This document shows positions 1-9,102 of a DNA stretch of 64,000 nucleotides, in pieces. Every line of letters starts with the position of its first letter. The stretch's first letter is position 1. Where the stretch lies: IMG/VR virus record IMGVR_UViG_3300048919_000175, positions 1-64,000 of that record; one strand, given 5' to 3'. This stretch comes from a virus. A model generated the notes under the pieces. The model did not search any database, was not told the DNA's origin, and saw only the letters and a program-made list of their open reading frames with translations. The translations under genes and the position numbers were made by a program.

Positions 1-1167
1 TTCGGCCCGCTGTTCCAGCCGTACGACTATAAGGCGTTGTACGGCGGTCGCGGCTCGGGCAAATCATACGCCATGGCGACTGCGCTTGCGGCAATGTCAA
101 GCAATCGCAGGCTCCGTATCGTATGCGGTCGTCAGTTTCAGAACTCGATCAGGGACAGCTCTAAGTCTACCATTGAAAATCGCATTACAGCCTTGGGGCT
201 CAACCGCGATTTCAATGTAACGCATAATGAGATCGTCCATCGTCGGAATGAAAGCCGTTTCACTTTCGTCGGTCTCGAGCGCAATAAGGACAGCCTTAAG
301 TCCCTCGACGATATCGATATATTCTGGATCGAAGAAGCGCGTAACGTTTCCAGCGACAGCTTGGAAATCCTCATTCCGACCATCCGTAAACCCGGCGCTG
401 AAATCTGGGCTTCATGGAACCCGGTGCTGGCGGATGATCCTATTGACGACCTATTCCGGGGCGCGCACCCTCCGAAGAATTCTTACATCAAGCGCGTCGG
501 CATACAGGACAATCCTTGGTTCTATCAAGGTCGTATGGCCGCTGATATGGAGCGCATGCGCCTTGCGAACTATCAGCGATACAAGCATATTTGGCTTGGG
601 GACTATGACGAGCTTGACGACAGCCGCGTGTTCACGAACTGGAAGGTCGGTCGCCTTCAGGTCACGGAAATGGATCGCCCTCGTTACGGGCTGGACTTCG
701 GTTTCTCCGGCGACCCTTCGGCGCTGATCAAAGTCTACGTCTTCGAAAAGACCAAGCAACTCTATATCGCAGAAGAGATGTACGGGAAATTCTCCCTTAC
801 CGATCTGCCTGAGATGATGGGCGTAGTGAATGGCTCGCGTCGCTTCAAAATTGTCGGTGACAGCTCGCGTCCGGAAGACATCCAATATCTGCGCACAAAG
901 GGATTTGACGTAGTTGCATCTAAAAAGGGAGCTGGTAGTGTAAAAACCGGCGTCACTTGGCTGCAAGGTTATGAAATTGTCATAGCTCCAGAATGCGTTA
1001 ATATGCAGAACGAGGCGCGGCTTTACAGCTGGCAGACTGATAAACAGACTAAGAAAGTTTTGCCCGTTCTTTGTGATAGTGATAACCATGGCTGGGACGC
1101 GGTCCGATATGCCACAGAAGATGTGCGTTCAAACATGAAGACGCAGATTAAGAGGTTCAAGTTCTGA
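1..1167 (+). CDS. terL: Terminase large subunit (5' end cut by window)
   Basis: This is the packaging motor ATPase and nuclease that cuts concatemeric DNA and pumps it into the prohead through the portal. The frame is open from base 1, so the true start lies upstream; 388 residues are visible. The Walker A motif GGRGSGKS is at visible residues 15-22 and Walker B (DIFWIEEA) near 106-113. The RNase H-like nuclease has acidic motifs DFGFSGD near residue 230 and GDSSRPED near 286. The stop overlaps the portal start by one base (TGATG). The small terminase gene is not in the window. Family assignment is secure; the subfamily (PBSX/XtmB-like) is inferred from motif style. Confidence 0.95.
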   Translation, partial: FGPLFQPYDYKALYGGRGSGKSYAMATALAAMSSNRRLRIVCGRQFQNSIRDSSKSTIENRITALGLNRDFNVTHNEIVHRRNESRFTFVGLERNKDSLKSLDDIDIFWIEEARNVSSDSLEILIPTIRKPGAEIWASWNPVLADDPIDDLFRGAHPPKNSYIKRVGIQDNPWFYQGRMAADMERMRLANYQRYKHIWLGDYDELDDSRVFTNWKVGRLQVTEMDRPRYGLDFGFSGDPSALIKVYVFEKTKQLYIAEEMYGKFSLTDLPEMMGVVNGSRRFKIVGDSSRPEDIQYLRTKGFDVVASKKGAGSVKTGVTWLQGYEIVIAPECVNMQNEARLYSWQTDKQTKKVLPVLCDSDNHGWDAVRYATEDVRSNMKTQIKRFKF

Positions 1168-2483
1168 TGGCCATACTCGATCTTTTTCGCGCCAAGGCCA
1201 GACCGGTCCGTGATCTCCTTTCCGACCCTTCGCGCTATGTGATCCGGCAGTTCGGCACCAGCGCTGCTCGGTCGGGCATTACGTACAAAGAAGTTGTTGA
1301 AGCTGAGCGAGCAATGCACCATCCGGTCATTCTGCGCTGTGTCAACAAAATTGGGCTGGCAGTTCAGGACACTCGCTGGTATTTTGCTCAGGACCCCGAA
1401 AGCAAGACCAAAGTTTCGGCGAAAGTGATCGAGCAAATCCAGGCCGTGCTGGACAGCCCGAACGAAAATATGACAGCTTCGCAGATGCGATACTGGATCG
1501 CCCTCAATAAGGCGCTGTATGGGCGCTACGCGGTCAAGGTAGGTGCCTCTGCGTTTGGAGGACCAAATGCGCTCTACCCCCTATCCCAGAAATGGTTCAA
1601 AACCGTCTCGGACAAGCGAGGAATTATCACCGGCTATACCTACGGGCCAAGTGGAGAAGAAAATCTACAAACGCGCCGTCAGGTCGACCCAAAATTTGAT
1701 GGAACTTTCACGAAAGCCTTCGGCTACGAATACATCACCCCAGACCAAGACGGAGTGATCAACGGCAAGGGCCTGAACATGAAGGGCAGCAATACGCCCC
1801 TCAATGCGATTGGTGGCCCAACCGAGATTATTCGTCTGTTGTTCCAGCGCGCGGTCGAGACTGCGAGCGGTCAGCCGAACATGAAGTTCATTATCTCCGG
1901 CGAGAAGACCCTGACTACGGATGAGCAGGACGCAATCGTTGATGAGATCGAGGATCGCAAGCCAGAGGCGGAAGAGGCGGGCAACATTTTGTTCCTTGCC
2001 AACACGTCGCTGAAAGTGGACACGCTAGATAATGGTCTTTCAGACATTCATTCCAAAATCCCGATGGACGACATGTCGCGCAACATCTATGCCAACTTCG
2101 GCATTCCGGTTGCGCTCGCAGGTATCGGCTCTTCCGACGCCGCCAAGTTCGCTGGCAACTACGAAAGCTCGCGCCGCTCGTTCTACGAGGACAATATTAT
2201 CCCAAACTACTTGGGGCCAATCGCAGAAGGACTTACGGAAGCTATCGGCGTGCCGGGCGGCAAAGTCTTCTTCGACTATGACAGCATCGCCGGTCTTGCA
2301 GACGCCCGCGCCAATAAGGCGAAGACGCTGCAAGGTGTGACTTTCCTTACGGACGCCGAGAAGCGGGTACTCTGCGGCTTCCCACCCGGACCTGAAAGGT
2401 ACGCAAATGAAAAACCCATTAATCCGCCAGAAGCGGGGACCGGCCAAGGCCAAAACGCTGGAACTCAATCTTCAGCAAGCTAG
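1167..2483 (+). CDS. Portal protein, HK97 type
   Basis: This 438-residue protein forms the dodecameric ring at the head vertex through which DNA enters and leaves. Its length, its place between terminase and protease, and portal-like patches such as ILRCVNKIGLAVQDTRWYF near residues 50-70 and NIYANFGIPVALAG in the C-terminal half (the wing/clip helix region) support the call. It starts by TGATG overlap with terminase. The C-terminal 25 codons overlap the protease gene in another frame. Confidence 0.92.
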   Translation: MAILDLFRAKARPVRDLLSDPSRYVIRQFGTSAARSGITYKEVVEAERAMHHPVILRCVNKIGLAVQDTRWYFAQDPESKTKVSAKVIEQIQAVLDSPNENMTASQMRYWIALNKALYGRYAVKVGASAFGGPNALYPLSQKWFKTVSDKRGIITGYTYGPSGEENLQTRRQVDPKFDGTFTKAFGYEYITPDQDGVINGKGLNMKGSNTPLNAIGGPTEIIRLLFQRAVETASGQPNMKFIISGEKTLTTDEQDAIVDEIEDRKPEAEEAGNILFLANTSLKVDTLDNGLSDIHSKIPMDDMSRNIYANFGIPVALAGIGSSDAAKFAGNYESSRRSFYEDNIIPNYLGPIAEGLTEAIGVPGGKVFFDYDSIAGLADARANKAKTLQGVTFLTDAEKRVLCGFPPGPERYANEKPINPPEAGTGQGQNAGTQSSAS

Positions 2484-3270
2484 CCCGGAAGAATGGGAAG
2501 CCGTCAAGAAAGCTCTCGGCGACGAAATCCCGGAAGGCTATGTTGCAGGTTGGGCCTCGACGCCCTCCCTCGATAGCTACCGCGACGTAGTCGTCCCGGG
2601 AGCCTTTGACGCGTCGATTGCGACCAGAGGTCTCACTGGACCGAAAGGGATCAAGCTTCTCCTGAACCACGATTGGGCGCAAGTCGCTGGCGTGATCAAG
2701 GTTCTGGAGCAGCGCGGCAACAAGCTGTGGATCGAAGCGCAGTTGAACCTCAAGATCAGCTATGCCGCTGACATGTATGAAGCTATCAAGTCTACGGGCG
2801 GCATGAGCTTCTCCGTCGGCTTCTTCCTGCAGGAATACAACATTCGTAAAGATGCTAACGATCGTGATTACTTTGAACTTGTCAAGGGTGACCTGTTTGA
2901 GGTATCGATTGTTCCATTCCCGGCGAATTCCGATGCAATTATGGAATTCTACAAGTCGGCAGATATCGTGCTCGAAGCAATGGGCGTTCCGCTCCTTGAA
3001 GAAGAGGATAACATCTGCAGCACGCTTGCTGAGTTCGAGAAAATGCTGGTTTCGAACGGGATCGTCAAGTCGAGGAACGATGCGCGGCTGGTAACTCTGG
3101 AAGTTCAACAGCACGCACATCTCTTCATCAAGACAAAGGTCTCGGAACCAGAACCCGTGACCACCCCGAAGGAAGAGCAGGAGCCGGAAGCCTTGATGGC
3201 GGAAGAGACTGAAGCTTCTATCAAAAGTTCACTCGAGGGCCTTCGCAAGGCTTTCACACTCACCTTCTGA
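2407..3270 (+). CDS. Prohead maturation protease, HK97 family
   Basis: This 287-residue serine protease removes the capsid delta domain during head maturation. The family hallmarks are visible: GYVAGWAST near residues 44-52, a catalytic histidine in LLLNHDW (H88), and the serine motif GGMSFSVGF at 131-139. The start at 2407 has an upstream AAAGG and lies 77 bp inside the portal frame, which suggests translational coupling. The C-terminal tail is acidic, rich in Glu and Pro, and probably disordered. It directly precedes the capsid gene, the usual order. Confidence 0.9.
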   Translation: MKNPLIRQKRGPAKAKTLELNLQQASPEEWEAVKKALGDEIPEGYVAGWASTPSLDSYRDVVVPGAFDASIATRGLTGPKGIKLLLNHDWAQVAGVIKVLEQRGNKLWIEAQLNLKISYAADMYEAIKSTGGMSFSVGFFLQEYNIRKDANDRDYFELVKGDLFEVSIVPFPANSDAIMEFYKSADIVLEAMGVPLLEEEDNICSTLAEFEKMLVSNGIVKSRNDARLVTLEVQQHAHLFIKTKVSEPEPVTTPKEEQEPEALMAEETEASIKSSLEGLRKAFTLTF

Positions 3271-3277
3271 GGATATC

Positions 3278-4660
3278 ATGAACACTCGTACCGCCGAAGA
3301 AATGAACTACGAAAAGCTGGAAGGCGAGCTCAAGTCCCTCAGCGCTGCCGCTGAGAAGATGACGAAGGCCGTCGAAGACCAGTACAAGCAGCTCCACACG
3401 CACTTCGACGGCGTCAAGACGGACAATGCCGAGCTGGCCAAGACGGTCGCTCAGCATACGACCGAATACGCCAAGATGACCGCCGAGCTCCAGGAAACCA
3501 AAGCTGCGATCGAAATGGTCAAGCGCCAGATCGAAGCGCCGATCTACCAGTCCGAAAAGGACCTCAGCGCGAACGACCGCGCCATGGCCGTCGAGCTGCA
3601 GAAGCGCGCCTTCATCAACAAGCATGGCACCGACGCCGAAGACAGCTTCCGGCCGGACATGGAAAACCTGATCAATCTTGCTGACTACCGCTCTGCGGCT
3701 CGCAAGATGGTTCAGCACGGCGGTCTGAAGAAGCCCGAAGAAATCAAGGGCCTGATGAGCGAATACGAGCGCAAGGCGTACGACGCCGCCAGCCTCGATA
3801 CCGCTTTCTTCTCACCTGAAATCCTCGGCCTGACCCTGGACTGCAACATCGAGTGCGCCAGCCTGCTCGACCTCTATGGTCAGGTTTCGGTCAGCCGCTC
3901 GAAGTTCATGTACATGCAGATCGTCGACTACGGCGAAATCGGCGAGTACGGCTGCGACGCGAACTGCGACGCTCCGCTCGGTCGTGACGGCAACATTCAG
4001 TTCCTGAACGGCAAGACCTACGACTGGCGCGGCATGTTCTGCTTCACCAAGAAGGTTCTCGACGAAGCCAACTTCGACTTCCTGACCTTCATGCTCCAGG
4101 CAGCGGCTCGCTCCTACCGGATCAACCGCAACCGCGCCACCATGGTCGGTGACGGCGACAACGAGCCGGAAGGCTGGCTGACCGCTGATTGCTTCACCAA
4201 GCTGACGCCCTCGATCGCCGGCAGGTTCAATCATCAGGATTGGCGTCGGTTCCTTTCGTCCGCGCCGATCGAATATGGCACGGTTCTTCCGGTCATGCAC
4301 CAGAACACCTTCGGCTATCTGGCTTCGGCCGTTGACGCCAATGGTCGCTTCATCTTCGGTGACGGCCTGATGAGCTACTCGCCGGAAAGCGCCGACGAAC
4401 GCATCCGCATCTCGAATTGCCTTCCCGACCCGACGGAAAACAATACGCGAGGCGATGCAGCCAATCCGTTCCTGCCGGGTGCATTCATTGCGGCGGCTGC
4501 GAATTGGGACACCGCCTACAAGATCGTCAACCGCAAGCCGCTGACGATGGAACAGTGGGTCGGCGGCTCGACCAAGTGGTGCGCCAAGTACCAGCTCGGA
4601 GCAGAAGACGGCGCGTTCGTCGGATGCTGCGCTGCTGGTCGCACCCTGTACGCCGCCTAA
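3278..4660 (+). CDS. Major capsid protein, HK97 fold
   Basis: This 460-residue coat protein follows the protease and has the HK97 architecture. Residues 1 to about 95 are a charged coiled-coil delta domain that acts as built-in scaffold and would be cleaved, followed by the capsid core from about residue 150 (AASLDTAFFSPEILGL). The core is unusually rich in cysteine, for example GCDANCDAPLG and, at the C terminus, WCAKYQLG and VGCCAAG. The ribosome site GAGGATATC fits the ATG at 3278. A strong terminator follows, as expected for the most abundant product. Confidence 0.93.
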   Translation: MNTRTAEEMNYEKLEGELKSLSAAAEKMTKAVEDQYKQLHTHFDGVKTDNAELAKTVAQHTTEYAKMTAELQETKAAIEMVKRQIEAPIYQSEKDLSANDRAMAVELQKRAFINKHGTDAEDSFRPDMENLINLADYRSAARKMVQHGGLKKPEEIKGLMSEYERKAYDAASLDTAFFSPEILGLTLDCNIECASLLDLYGQVSVSRSKFMYMQIVDYGEIGEYGCDANCDAPLGRDGNIQFLNGKTYDWRGMFCFTKKVLDEANFDFLTFMLQAAARSYRINRNRATMVGDGDNEPEGWLTADCFTKLTPSIAGRFNHQDWRRFLSSAPIEYGTVLPVMHQNTFGYLASAVDANGRFIFGDGLMSYSPESADERIRISNCLPDPTENNTRGDAANPFLPGAFIAAAANWDTAYKIVNRKPLTMEQWVGGSTKWCAKYQLGAEDGAFVGCCAAGRTLYAA

Positions 4661-4664
4661 GCCG

Positions 4665-4695
4665 GGATCGGCCCTTCGGGGCCATCCTTTCGTTC
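4665..4695 (+). terminator. Rho-independent terminator after the capsid gene
   Basis: GGAT-C-GGCCC, a TTCG loop and GGGCC-ATCC form a stem with one bulged C, followed by TTTCGTTCT. The TTCG tetraloop and trailing T run are typical of an intrinsic terminator or attenuator that sets capsid mRNA level. Confidence 0.75.
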
Positions 4696-4715
4696 TAGAT
4701 TGAGGAAAGAGAGAA

Positions 4716-5120
4716 ATGCTCAACAATCCCGGCATTCAGGCCAACGCAGCGATCGCTTGGAACGGCACCACGTCGTTCCCGCGCCGCATCCACAACTTCA
4801 TCGACTTCGGCTTCATCTTCGAAGTCACGCAGGCACTGACCGCTCCGGCAGTCTTTGCCATCCAGTTCCACGATGACGCCAACGGTGATCCGTGCGTCGC
4901 GGGCGCTGGCGTCGACGCCACCGAAAAGCCGACTTGCGATGCATCCATCGCAGACACCGATATCGCAACGATCACCCTGCCGATCGGCACTCAGCCGAAT
5001 TCCTTCTGCCCGGTTGCACCGGCTTGTAAGGAAGGTCGCTGGATTTCGCTGCGTCACATCTCGGGCGGGGCGAACGTGCGCGCCGTTGCCCTCATGACGG
5101 GACCGAAGCGCGTCTACTAA
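4716..5120 (+). CDS. Putative head decoration or minor capsid protein
   Basis: This 134-residue protein is not recognised by family. It sits alone behind the capsid terminator with its own good ribosome site (GAGGAAAGAGAG) and ends by overlapping the next start (TAATG). It is predicted beta-rich, has no membrane segment, and carries four cysteines (DPCVAG, PTCDAS, SFCPVAPACKEG). In many HK97-type phages this position holds a capsid decoration or stabilising protein; that role is inferred from position only. Confidence 0.6.
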   Translation: MLNNPGIQANAAIAWNGTTSFPRRIHNFIDFGFIFEVTQALTAPAVFAIQFHDDANGDPCVAGAGVDATEKPTCDASIADTDIATITLPIGTQPNSFCPVAPACKEGRWISLRHISGGANVRAVALMTGPKRVY

Positions 5121-5542
5121 TGCGCGTCGATCTTGCTACGACAGGTAAGGTGCGGGCCGGTCATACGGTCCGCATTTCTCTTCGGCTCCGGAAAGGCATG
5201 GACTTGGGGCGAGTTACCGTTTGGGCACGCAGCGGTGATGACAAGTTCAGCCCTTACATAAACGAAGACTATATCGCGGCACAAGGTGATGATAAACCTA
5301 AACTCCTCTCCCCTGTGGCCTTCCGTCTTACTGAAAGACGTTCTCGCATATCCGTTGAGTTCGTCTCCGAAACCGACCAAGAATTCAAGCTCGTCCAAGA
5401 ATGCGACCGTTCAGATGAGCCAAGGGTCAGAGCAAGGATCAAAGGCTATGGAAAGACTGCAGAGACGCTCAGACGATATCGCGGAAACGCGCTCCGGTTT
5501 ATTCGCCGTTGCTTTCAAGCGCCACCTGTCGGAAACGTCTGA
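5120..5542 (+). CDS. Hypothetical head-region protein
   Basis: This 140-residue basic protein starts one base inside the previous stop (TAATG). The first about 90 residues look beta-rich and the C terminus is strongly Arg-rich (RARIKGYGKTAETLRRYRGN). No family is recognised. The last 95 bases overlap the next gene in another frame. A virion or head-assembly role is inferred from position. Confidence 0.6.
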   Translation: MRVDLATTGKVRAGHTVRISLRLRKGMDLGRVTVWARSGDDKFSPYINEDYIAAQGDDKPKLLSPVAFRLTERRSRISVEFVSETDQEFKLVQECDRSDEPRVRARIKGYGKTAETLRRYRGNALRFIRRCFQAPPVGNV

Positions 5543-6128
5543 CCTTTACAGCTTCTCATTCCATGTGAAGCCTGCCGAGCCGCCGATCACGATCCGCTGG
5601 CGCAAGGAAGATGGCATTGCGGTCATTGACCAGCACGTCGCCATCATCCTGCTCAATCGCGGATACGCGCGCAACATCACAGACGAAGAACTTCTTCGCT
5701 GGAACCACATGATCGACCAGCTCCACCCGGACGCGCTGAGCCCGGCACCGGTTAGCATACCGCCCGCACCGCAACCCGTGCCGGAGGTAGCGCAGGAAAA
5801 TGCGCAGGACGCCACGGAGCAGGCCAAGGAAGCGGTCCAGCAGGCGGCGGCACCCCAAGTAGCCAGCGGCACACAAAACGCGCCTACGGGCGGCTCTGAG
5901 GGCGAGGAAAAGCCCGAGGAAGAAAAGACACAGGAAGAGCAGGAAGCCACCGGCGACAATGATCATTCGCAGGAAGATGCTAGCTCCTCCGAAGGCACTT
6001 CCGAGGAGGAAAACTCCACGGAGGAAACCGACGGCGAGACCGGCGACGGCTCGTCTGAAGAAGAAACGGTCGACGAGGCGGACGAAAAGCCCGCCAAGAA
6101 GACCAGAGCGAAGAAAGGACTGCTCTAA
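5448..6128 (+). CDS. Acidic low-complexity head-region protein
   Basis: This is 226 residues from the ATG at 5448, chosen because AGCAAGGATC precedes it; an earlier in-frame ATG at 5286 lacks such a site and would extend the overlap with the gene before. Residues 1 to about 95 look folded (YSFSFHVKPAEPPITIRW). Then comes a Pro/Ala linker and a long Glu/Asp/Ser tail ending in a basic patch (PAKKTRAKKGLL). The tail must be disordered and could bind basic partners or act as a scaffold. The function is unknown. Confidence 0.6.
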   Translation: MERLQRRSDDIAETRSGLFAVAFKRHLSETSDLYSFSFHVKPAEPPITIRWRKEDGIAVIDQHVAIILLNRGYARNITDEELLRWNHMIDQLHPDALSPAPVSIPPAPQPVPEVAQENAQDATEQAKEAVQQAAAPQVASGTQNAPTGGSEGEEKPEEEKTQEEQEATGDNDHSQEDASSSEGTSEEENSTEETDGETGDGSSEEETVDEADEKPAKKTRAKKGLL

Positions 6129-6268
6129 TGCCCGCACTCGGCCGCTGCAAGAGCGACTGCGATACCAGCGAAACTCTGGTCCTGGCTTCCATGCCGTGCT
6201 ATCAGTGCCCGGAGGTTCCTCCGGAAGAACCCGCTGTGGAAGAAGTCGTCGAAGACCCGGAAGCGTAA
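6128..6268 (+). CDS. Small cysteine-pair protein
   Basis: This 46-residue protein starts in a TAATG overlap with the preceding stop. It has two cysteine pairs, CKSDC (7, 11) and CYQC (24, 27), then an acidic tail (PEEPAVEEVVEDPEA). The four cysteines could hold one zinc ion. A strong terminator begins 17 bases after the stop. Coupling to the gene before and the acidic tail suggest it belongs to the same head module. Confidence 0.6.
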   Translation: MPALGRCKSDCDTSETLVLASMPCYQCPEVPPEEPAVEEVVEDPEA

Positions 6269-6285
6269 TGCTCTCGAACAAACAG

Positions 6286-6312
6286 AGGCCGGATTAACCT
6301 CCGGCCTTTTCT
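6286..6312 (+). terminator. Rho-independent terminator
   Basis: AGGCCGG (6286-6292) pairs with CCGGCCT (6301-6307) across an 8-base loop, followed by TTTCTCT. It closes the head-protein unit before the fibre-like gene at 6332. Confidence 0.85.
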
Positions 6313-6331
6313 CTAATGCTTGGGGCCAACG

Positions 6332-7051
6332 ATGCTTTATTTCCATGCCGACCCGCGTGACGCATATCCCACCAATGGCGGGGATGTCTGCAATACGTGC
6401 TGCTGCCAGCCCGCATCGATCCGGCCCGGCGAGCGCAACAAGTTCGAGATAAACTATTCGGCATGGGCCTTCGGCCTTAATGCTCGCGGCCTGACGGACC
6501 GGACGGACTACGCGCTGGAAAAGCACGAGCAGTCTCCGGACACACGTCTGCCGGTCAATACCAATTACTATTTCAGCACGGCGTTCAATGTCGCGCTTAA
6601 TGGCTCCGTCGCAACCAATGCGTCTGATCCGCTGGAAGGCGATCTTACGTTCTCGATCGATCAGTTGAACGAACCCAAGTTCGGTGAAGTCGAAGTGAAT
6701 GCTGACGGCACCTTTCTCTACACGCCGACGCTCGGTTTCGCAGGCTATGACACGTTCTGGGTCAAGACCAGCAACGGAGCCAAGACCCGCGTCAATCAGG
6801 TCATTGTCGGCGTCAGTGCGAACGGCGCGGAAGACCCGCTGCCTGCCAAGCCATTCCAGAAAGAGCTGGCTATCGACATGAAGTCAGTGAACGTCAGTAA
6901 GGCCGACGACCTGAGCTTCACGCTGGTCGCCAGCCCCGGCGCAATCGTTGGGGACAAGTACCGCCTGACAATCAAGCAGCCCGCAACGGACTGCAACTGC
7001 AACGAATATATTCATATCTCCTGCTACGATATCACTATCGGGCAGTGCTAA
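6332..7051 (+). CDS. Cysteine-rich Ig-like head-tail region protein
   Basis: This is 239 residues from the ATG at 6332 (a TTG 12 bases upstream is the alternative). The N terminus holds VCNTCCCQP and the C terminus CNCNEYIHISCYDITIGQC. In the middle, VNADGTFLYTPTLGFAGYD followed by TFWVKTSNGAKTR resembles the tandem bacterial Ig or cadherin-like repeats found in surface proteins. Such domains often decorate phage heads and tails to hold the phage near its host. Cysteine at both ends suggests disulfides or metal binding. The exact virion location is unknown. Confidence 0.6.
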   Translation: MLYFHADPRDAYPTNGGDVCNTCCCQPASIRPGERNKFEINYSAWAFGLNARGLTDRTDYALEKHEQSPDTRLPVNTNYYFSTAFNVALNGSVATNASDPLEGDLTFSIDQLNEPKFGEVEVNADGTFLYTPTLGFAGYDTFWVKTSNGAKTRVNQVIVGVSANGAEDPLPAKPFQKELAIDMKSVNVSKADDLSFTLVASPGAIVGDKYRLTIKQPATDCNCNEYIHISCYDITIGQC

Positions 7052-7060
7052 GGAATACCG

Positions 7061-7717
7061 ATGATCGGCGGCTATATCGAGCGCCTGACGCGGACTGATT
7101 ATGAGGAGGAGAAAATCCTCCCCATAGACACGATCCGTGAGCATACCAAGACGGACGACACTCCGACGGTGACGGACGACCAGATCGTATTATATCGTGC
7201 TACCGCCTTTGAGCAGGCCGAGCTATACACTGGTCGCGTCATCACCGGCACGGCGCTTGTCGCGGAAGGCTTCAAAATTCCGGGAAGCGATCGCAATTTC
7301 CATGCGCGCTCGCACCGCATTCGGCTGTCTTATCTACCTGTTGACAATGTTGTCAATATTATGGAGACTGCCGGAAAGGTGCGCAAGCGTATTCCGCTCA
7401 AGCGCAACTCCCGCAAGGTTGACGTTCCGGCCGATGCGTGCAACATGAACTTTGCCAATTGCTGCGCTTGCGAAGGGCAGGGCTTCGAGTTTGATCTACG
7501 GACACAATATGTCACGGGATATCGAACGATAGAGGACATCCCTTCGACGCTGCTCTACGGCTGCTTGAAGTTCATCACTTGGGCCATTGCCAATCCCGGC
7601 GACGAGCTCTTGACCGTCCGCAACCGGCTCGGCACCACTGAGACCGGCCTCATCGGCACCAACAACGGAGCATGGGCGTCTGGCGCGATCGAAAGCTGGA
7701 TGACATATAAGGTCTGA
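7061..7717 (+). CDS. Head-tail connector (adaptor) protein, gp6-like
   Basis: This 218-residue protein has the adaptor pattern near its N terminus: LPIDTIREHTKTDD then VTDDQIVLYRATAFEQAELYTG, as in proteins that sit under the portal. A cysteine cluster (NCCACEG) lies near residue 130. The start at 7061 follows AAGGA. It is followed at once by the head-closure gene, the standard neck order. Confidence 0.75.
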   Translation: MIGGYIERLTRTDYEEEKILPIDTIREHTKTDDTPTVTDDQIVLYRATAFEQAELYTGRVITGTALVAEGFKIPGSDRNFHARSHRIRLSYLPVDNVVNIMETAGKVRKRIPLKRNSRKVDVPADACNMNFANCCACEGQGFEFDLRTQYVTGYRTIEDIPSTLLYGCLKFITWAIANPGDELLTVRNRLGTTETGLIGTNNGAWASGAIESWMTYKV

Positions 7718-7718
7718 T

Positions 7719-8168
7719 ATGGGTCTAACAGTTGACACCCGCATCCTGAAGAAATTCAAGCACCGGCTCCATGTGTGCCGGAACGAGGATGTCGTTGTCA
7801 ATGGCCAACTGATCTTCCAGCGTCGTTCCCTATTCGAGGGATGGGCTATGATCGATCCGCGCAGGACCCAGACCTTTGGGGCTGACGGCCATTCCATCTA
7901 TGAAGAACGGGATCGTCGCACGCATTTCATTCGCATGCGGTATAATCCGGACGTCGAGTATTCCGTGGCTGCGTGGCTGTATGAAGCCCGCTTGAAGTCT
8001 CCGCCGCGCTGGTTCAAGATTTTGTTCTCGGGCGATGAGTACGAGACTTCCCAATACTGGAAATTTGAATGCCGTCTCATGGAGCGCGGCGATAATATCC
8101 TTGAACCAATAACCGCCGGAGAGACTGAGGGTCGCTTTCTCGGGGTCCCAGAAGGGATCGAGATTTGA
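7719..8168 (+). CDS. Head-closure (head-tail joining) protein
   Basis: This 149-residue protein carries a pattern seen in SPP1 gp16-like stoppers: THFIRMRYNPDVEYSVAAWL followed by RLKSPPRWFKIL. These small beta-barrel proteins seal the filled head and form the tail docking surface. It follows the adaptor gene, and its stop overlaps the next start by three bases (TTGA). Confidence 0.75.
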   Translation: MGLTVDTRILKKFKHRLHVCRNEDVVVNGQLIFQRRSLFEGWAMIDPRRTQTFGADGHSIYEERDRRTHFIRMRYNPDVEYSVAAWLYEARLKSPPRWFKILFSGDEYETSQYWKFECRLMERGDNILEPITAGETEGRFLGVPEGIEI

Positions 8169-8569
8169 GGTTCGTGTTCACCCCTTGGCGAAATTTCATT
8201 GCGTTCCGGGACCGCCGGGTCACGACAAGTTTTCTACGCCTTGCTGCCAAGGACATGGAGAAGGAATACAAGAAACGTATTCTTTCTCCTCCCAAGACCG
8301 GCCGGATTTACCATCGCAAACATGGCAGACATCAAGCGTCGAGAGCAGGGGAATTTCCCGCCAACGAGACCGGAGCATTGGCTCGGTCTGTCAGATCTGA
8401 TAGCAATGCCACCAAAGCCTCGGTCGGCACGAATATGTTCTATTCCAAGTTCCTCCGCGAGGGCACTCGGAAGATGGCTCGTCGTCGCATGGCAGACGAT
8501 ATTTTGAAATTGGTCGCGCCGCGCACGCTGGCACGCCTCAAGGGATGGGTCTGCTGGAAATATGTCTGA
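8165..8569 (+). CDS. Neck or tail-completion protein, HK97 gp10-like
   Basis: This 134-residue basic protein starts at TTG 8165, overlapping the previous stop. The patterns NETGALARSVRSDS and FYSKFLREGTRKMARRRM match the gp10-like tail-completion family, in which a conserved stretch with Y-x-x-FL-x-x-GT is followed by a basic helix. It overlaps the next gene by 8 bases. Confidence 0.7.
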   Translation: MRFVFTPWRNFIAFRDRRVTTSFLRLAAKDMEKEYKKRILSPPKTGRIYHRKHGRHQASRAGEFPANETGALARSVRSDSNATKASVGTNMFYSKFLREGTRKMARRRMADDILKLVAPRTLARLKGWVCWKYV

Positions 8570-9092
8570 AGTTAAAAGCAACTCCACTATCCTCGATCTT
8601 GCTGACAAGTTGCGCGACTTGCTCCCAGAATTCAAGCGACGCATCATCGCTGTTTCGGAAATGGAAGTCAATCGCTCCAATGTGCCTTCCTTCCCGATCG
8701 GTATGCTGGCCTTGCAGGACATTAATTACGTCCACTTCCGCGAGACCAACAAACCGACTGAAATTCAGGAAACGATCGTCGTCGAGTTCTGGTTCGCCAG
8801 CAACAAGATCACGCAAGGCGACAAGGAAAGTCCGTTCTGGTCTTACTACGACTACGACCCGTTGCAAGATCGTTTCGTAGATTTCATTCTTGACTACCGG
8901 AGCCCGCGCGGCTGGCCAGTCCAGCTCATGCGCATGGACCTGGAAAGCTCGGAAATTGCTACCATGCTGACGTTCGTGTTGCAGCATAGGTACGATCACT
9001 GTAAGGCTCCCCAAGAGCCGTTGATGATCTTGGGGAAGAAGAACGTGGGATTTAAGATGACAATCCCGACCAAGGTCTGCGACGATTGCTAA
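8562..9092 (+). CDS. Putative tail terminator protein
   Basis: This 176-residue protein sits between the gp10-like gene and the sheath cluster, where the tail terminator (gpU/gp37-like) is usually encoded. The alpha/beta pattern (IQETIVVEFWFAS; ATMLTFVLQHRYD) is compatible. The assignment rests mainly on position and size. Confidence 0.55.
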   Translation: MSEVKSNSTILDLADKLRDLLPEFKRRIIAVSEMEVNRSNVPSFPIGMLALQDINYVHFRETNKPTEIQETIVVEFWFASNKITQGDKESPFWSYYDYDPLQDRFVDFILDYRSPRGWPVQLMRMDLESSEIATMLTFVLQHRYDHCKAPQEPLMILGKKNVGFKMTIPTKVCDDC

Positions 9093-9102
9093 GGAGGCAA
9101 CG

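Noticed and set aside
3812-4735. 307-codon minus-strand frame opposite the capsid gene
   Set aside because: Shadow frame; it would run against a highly expressed late gene.
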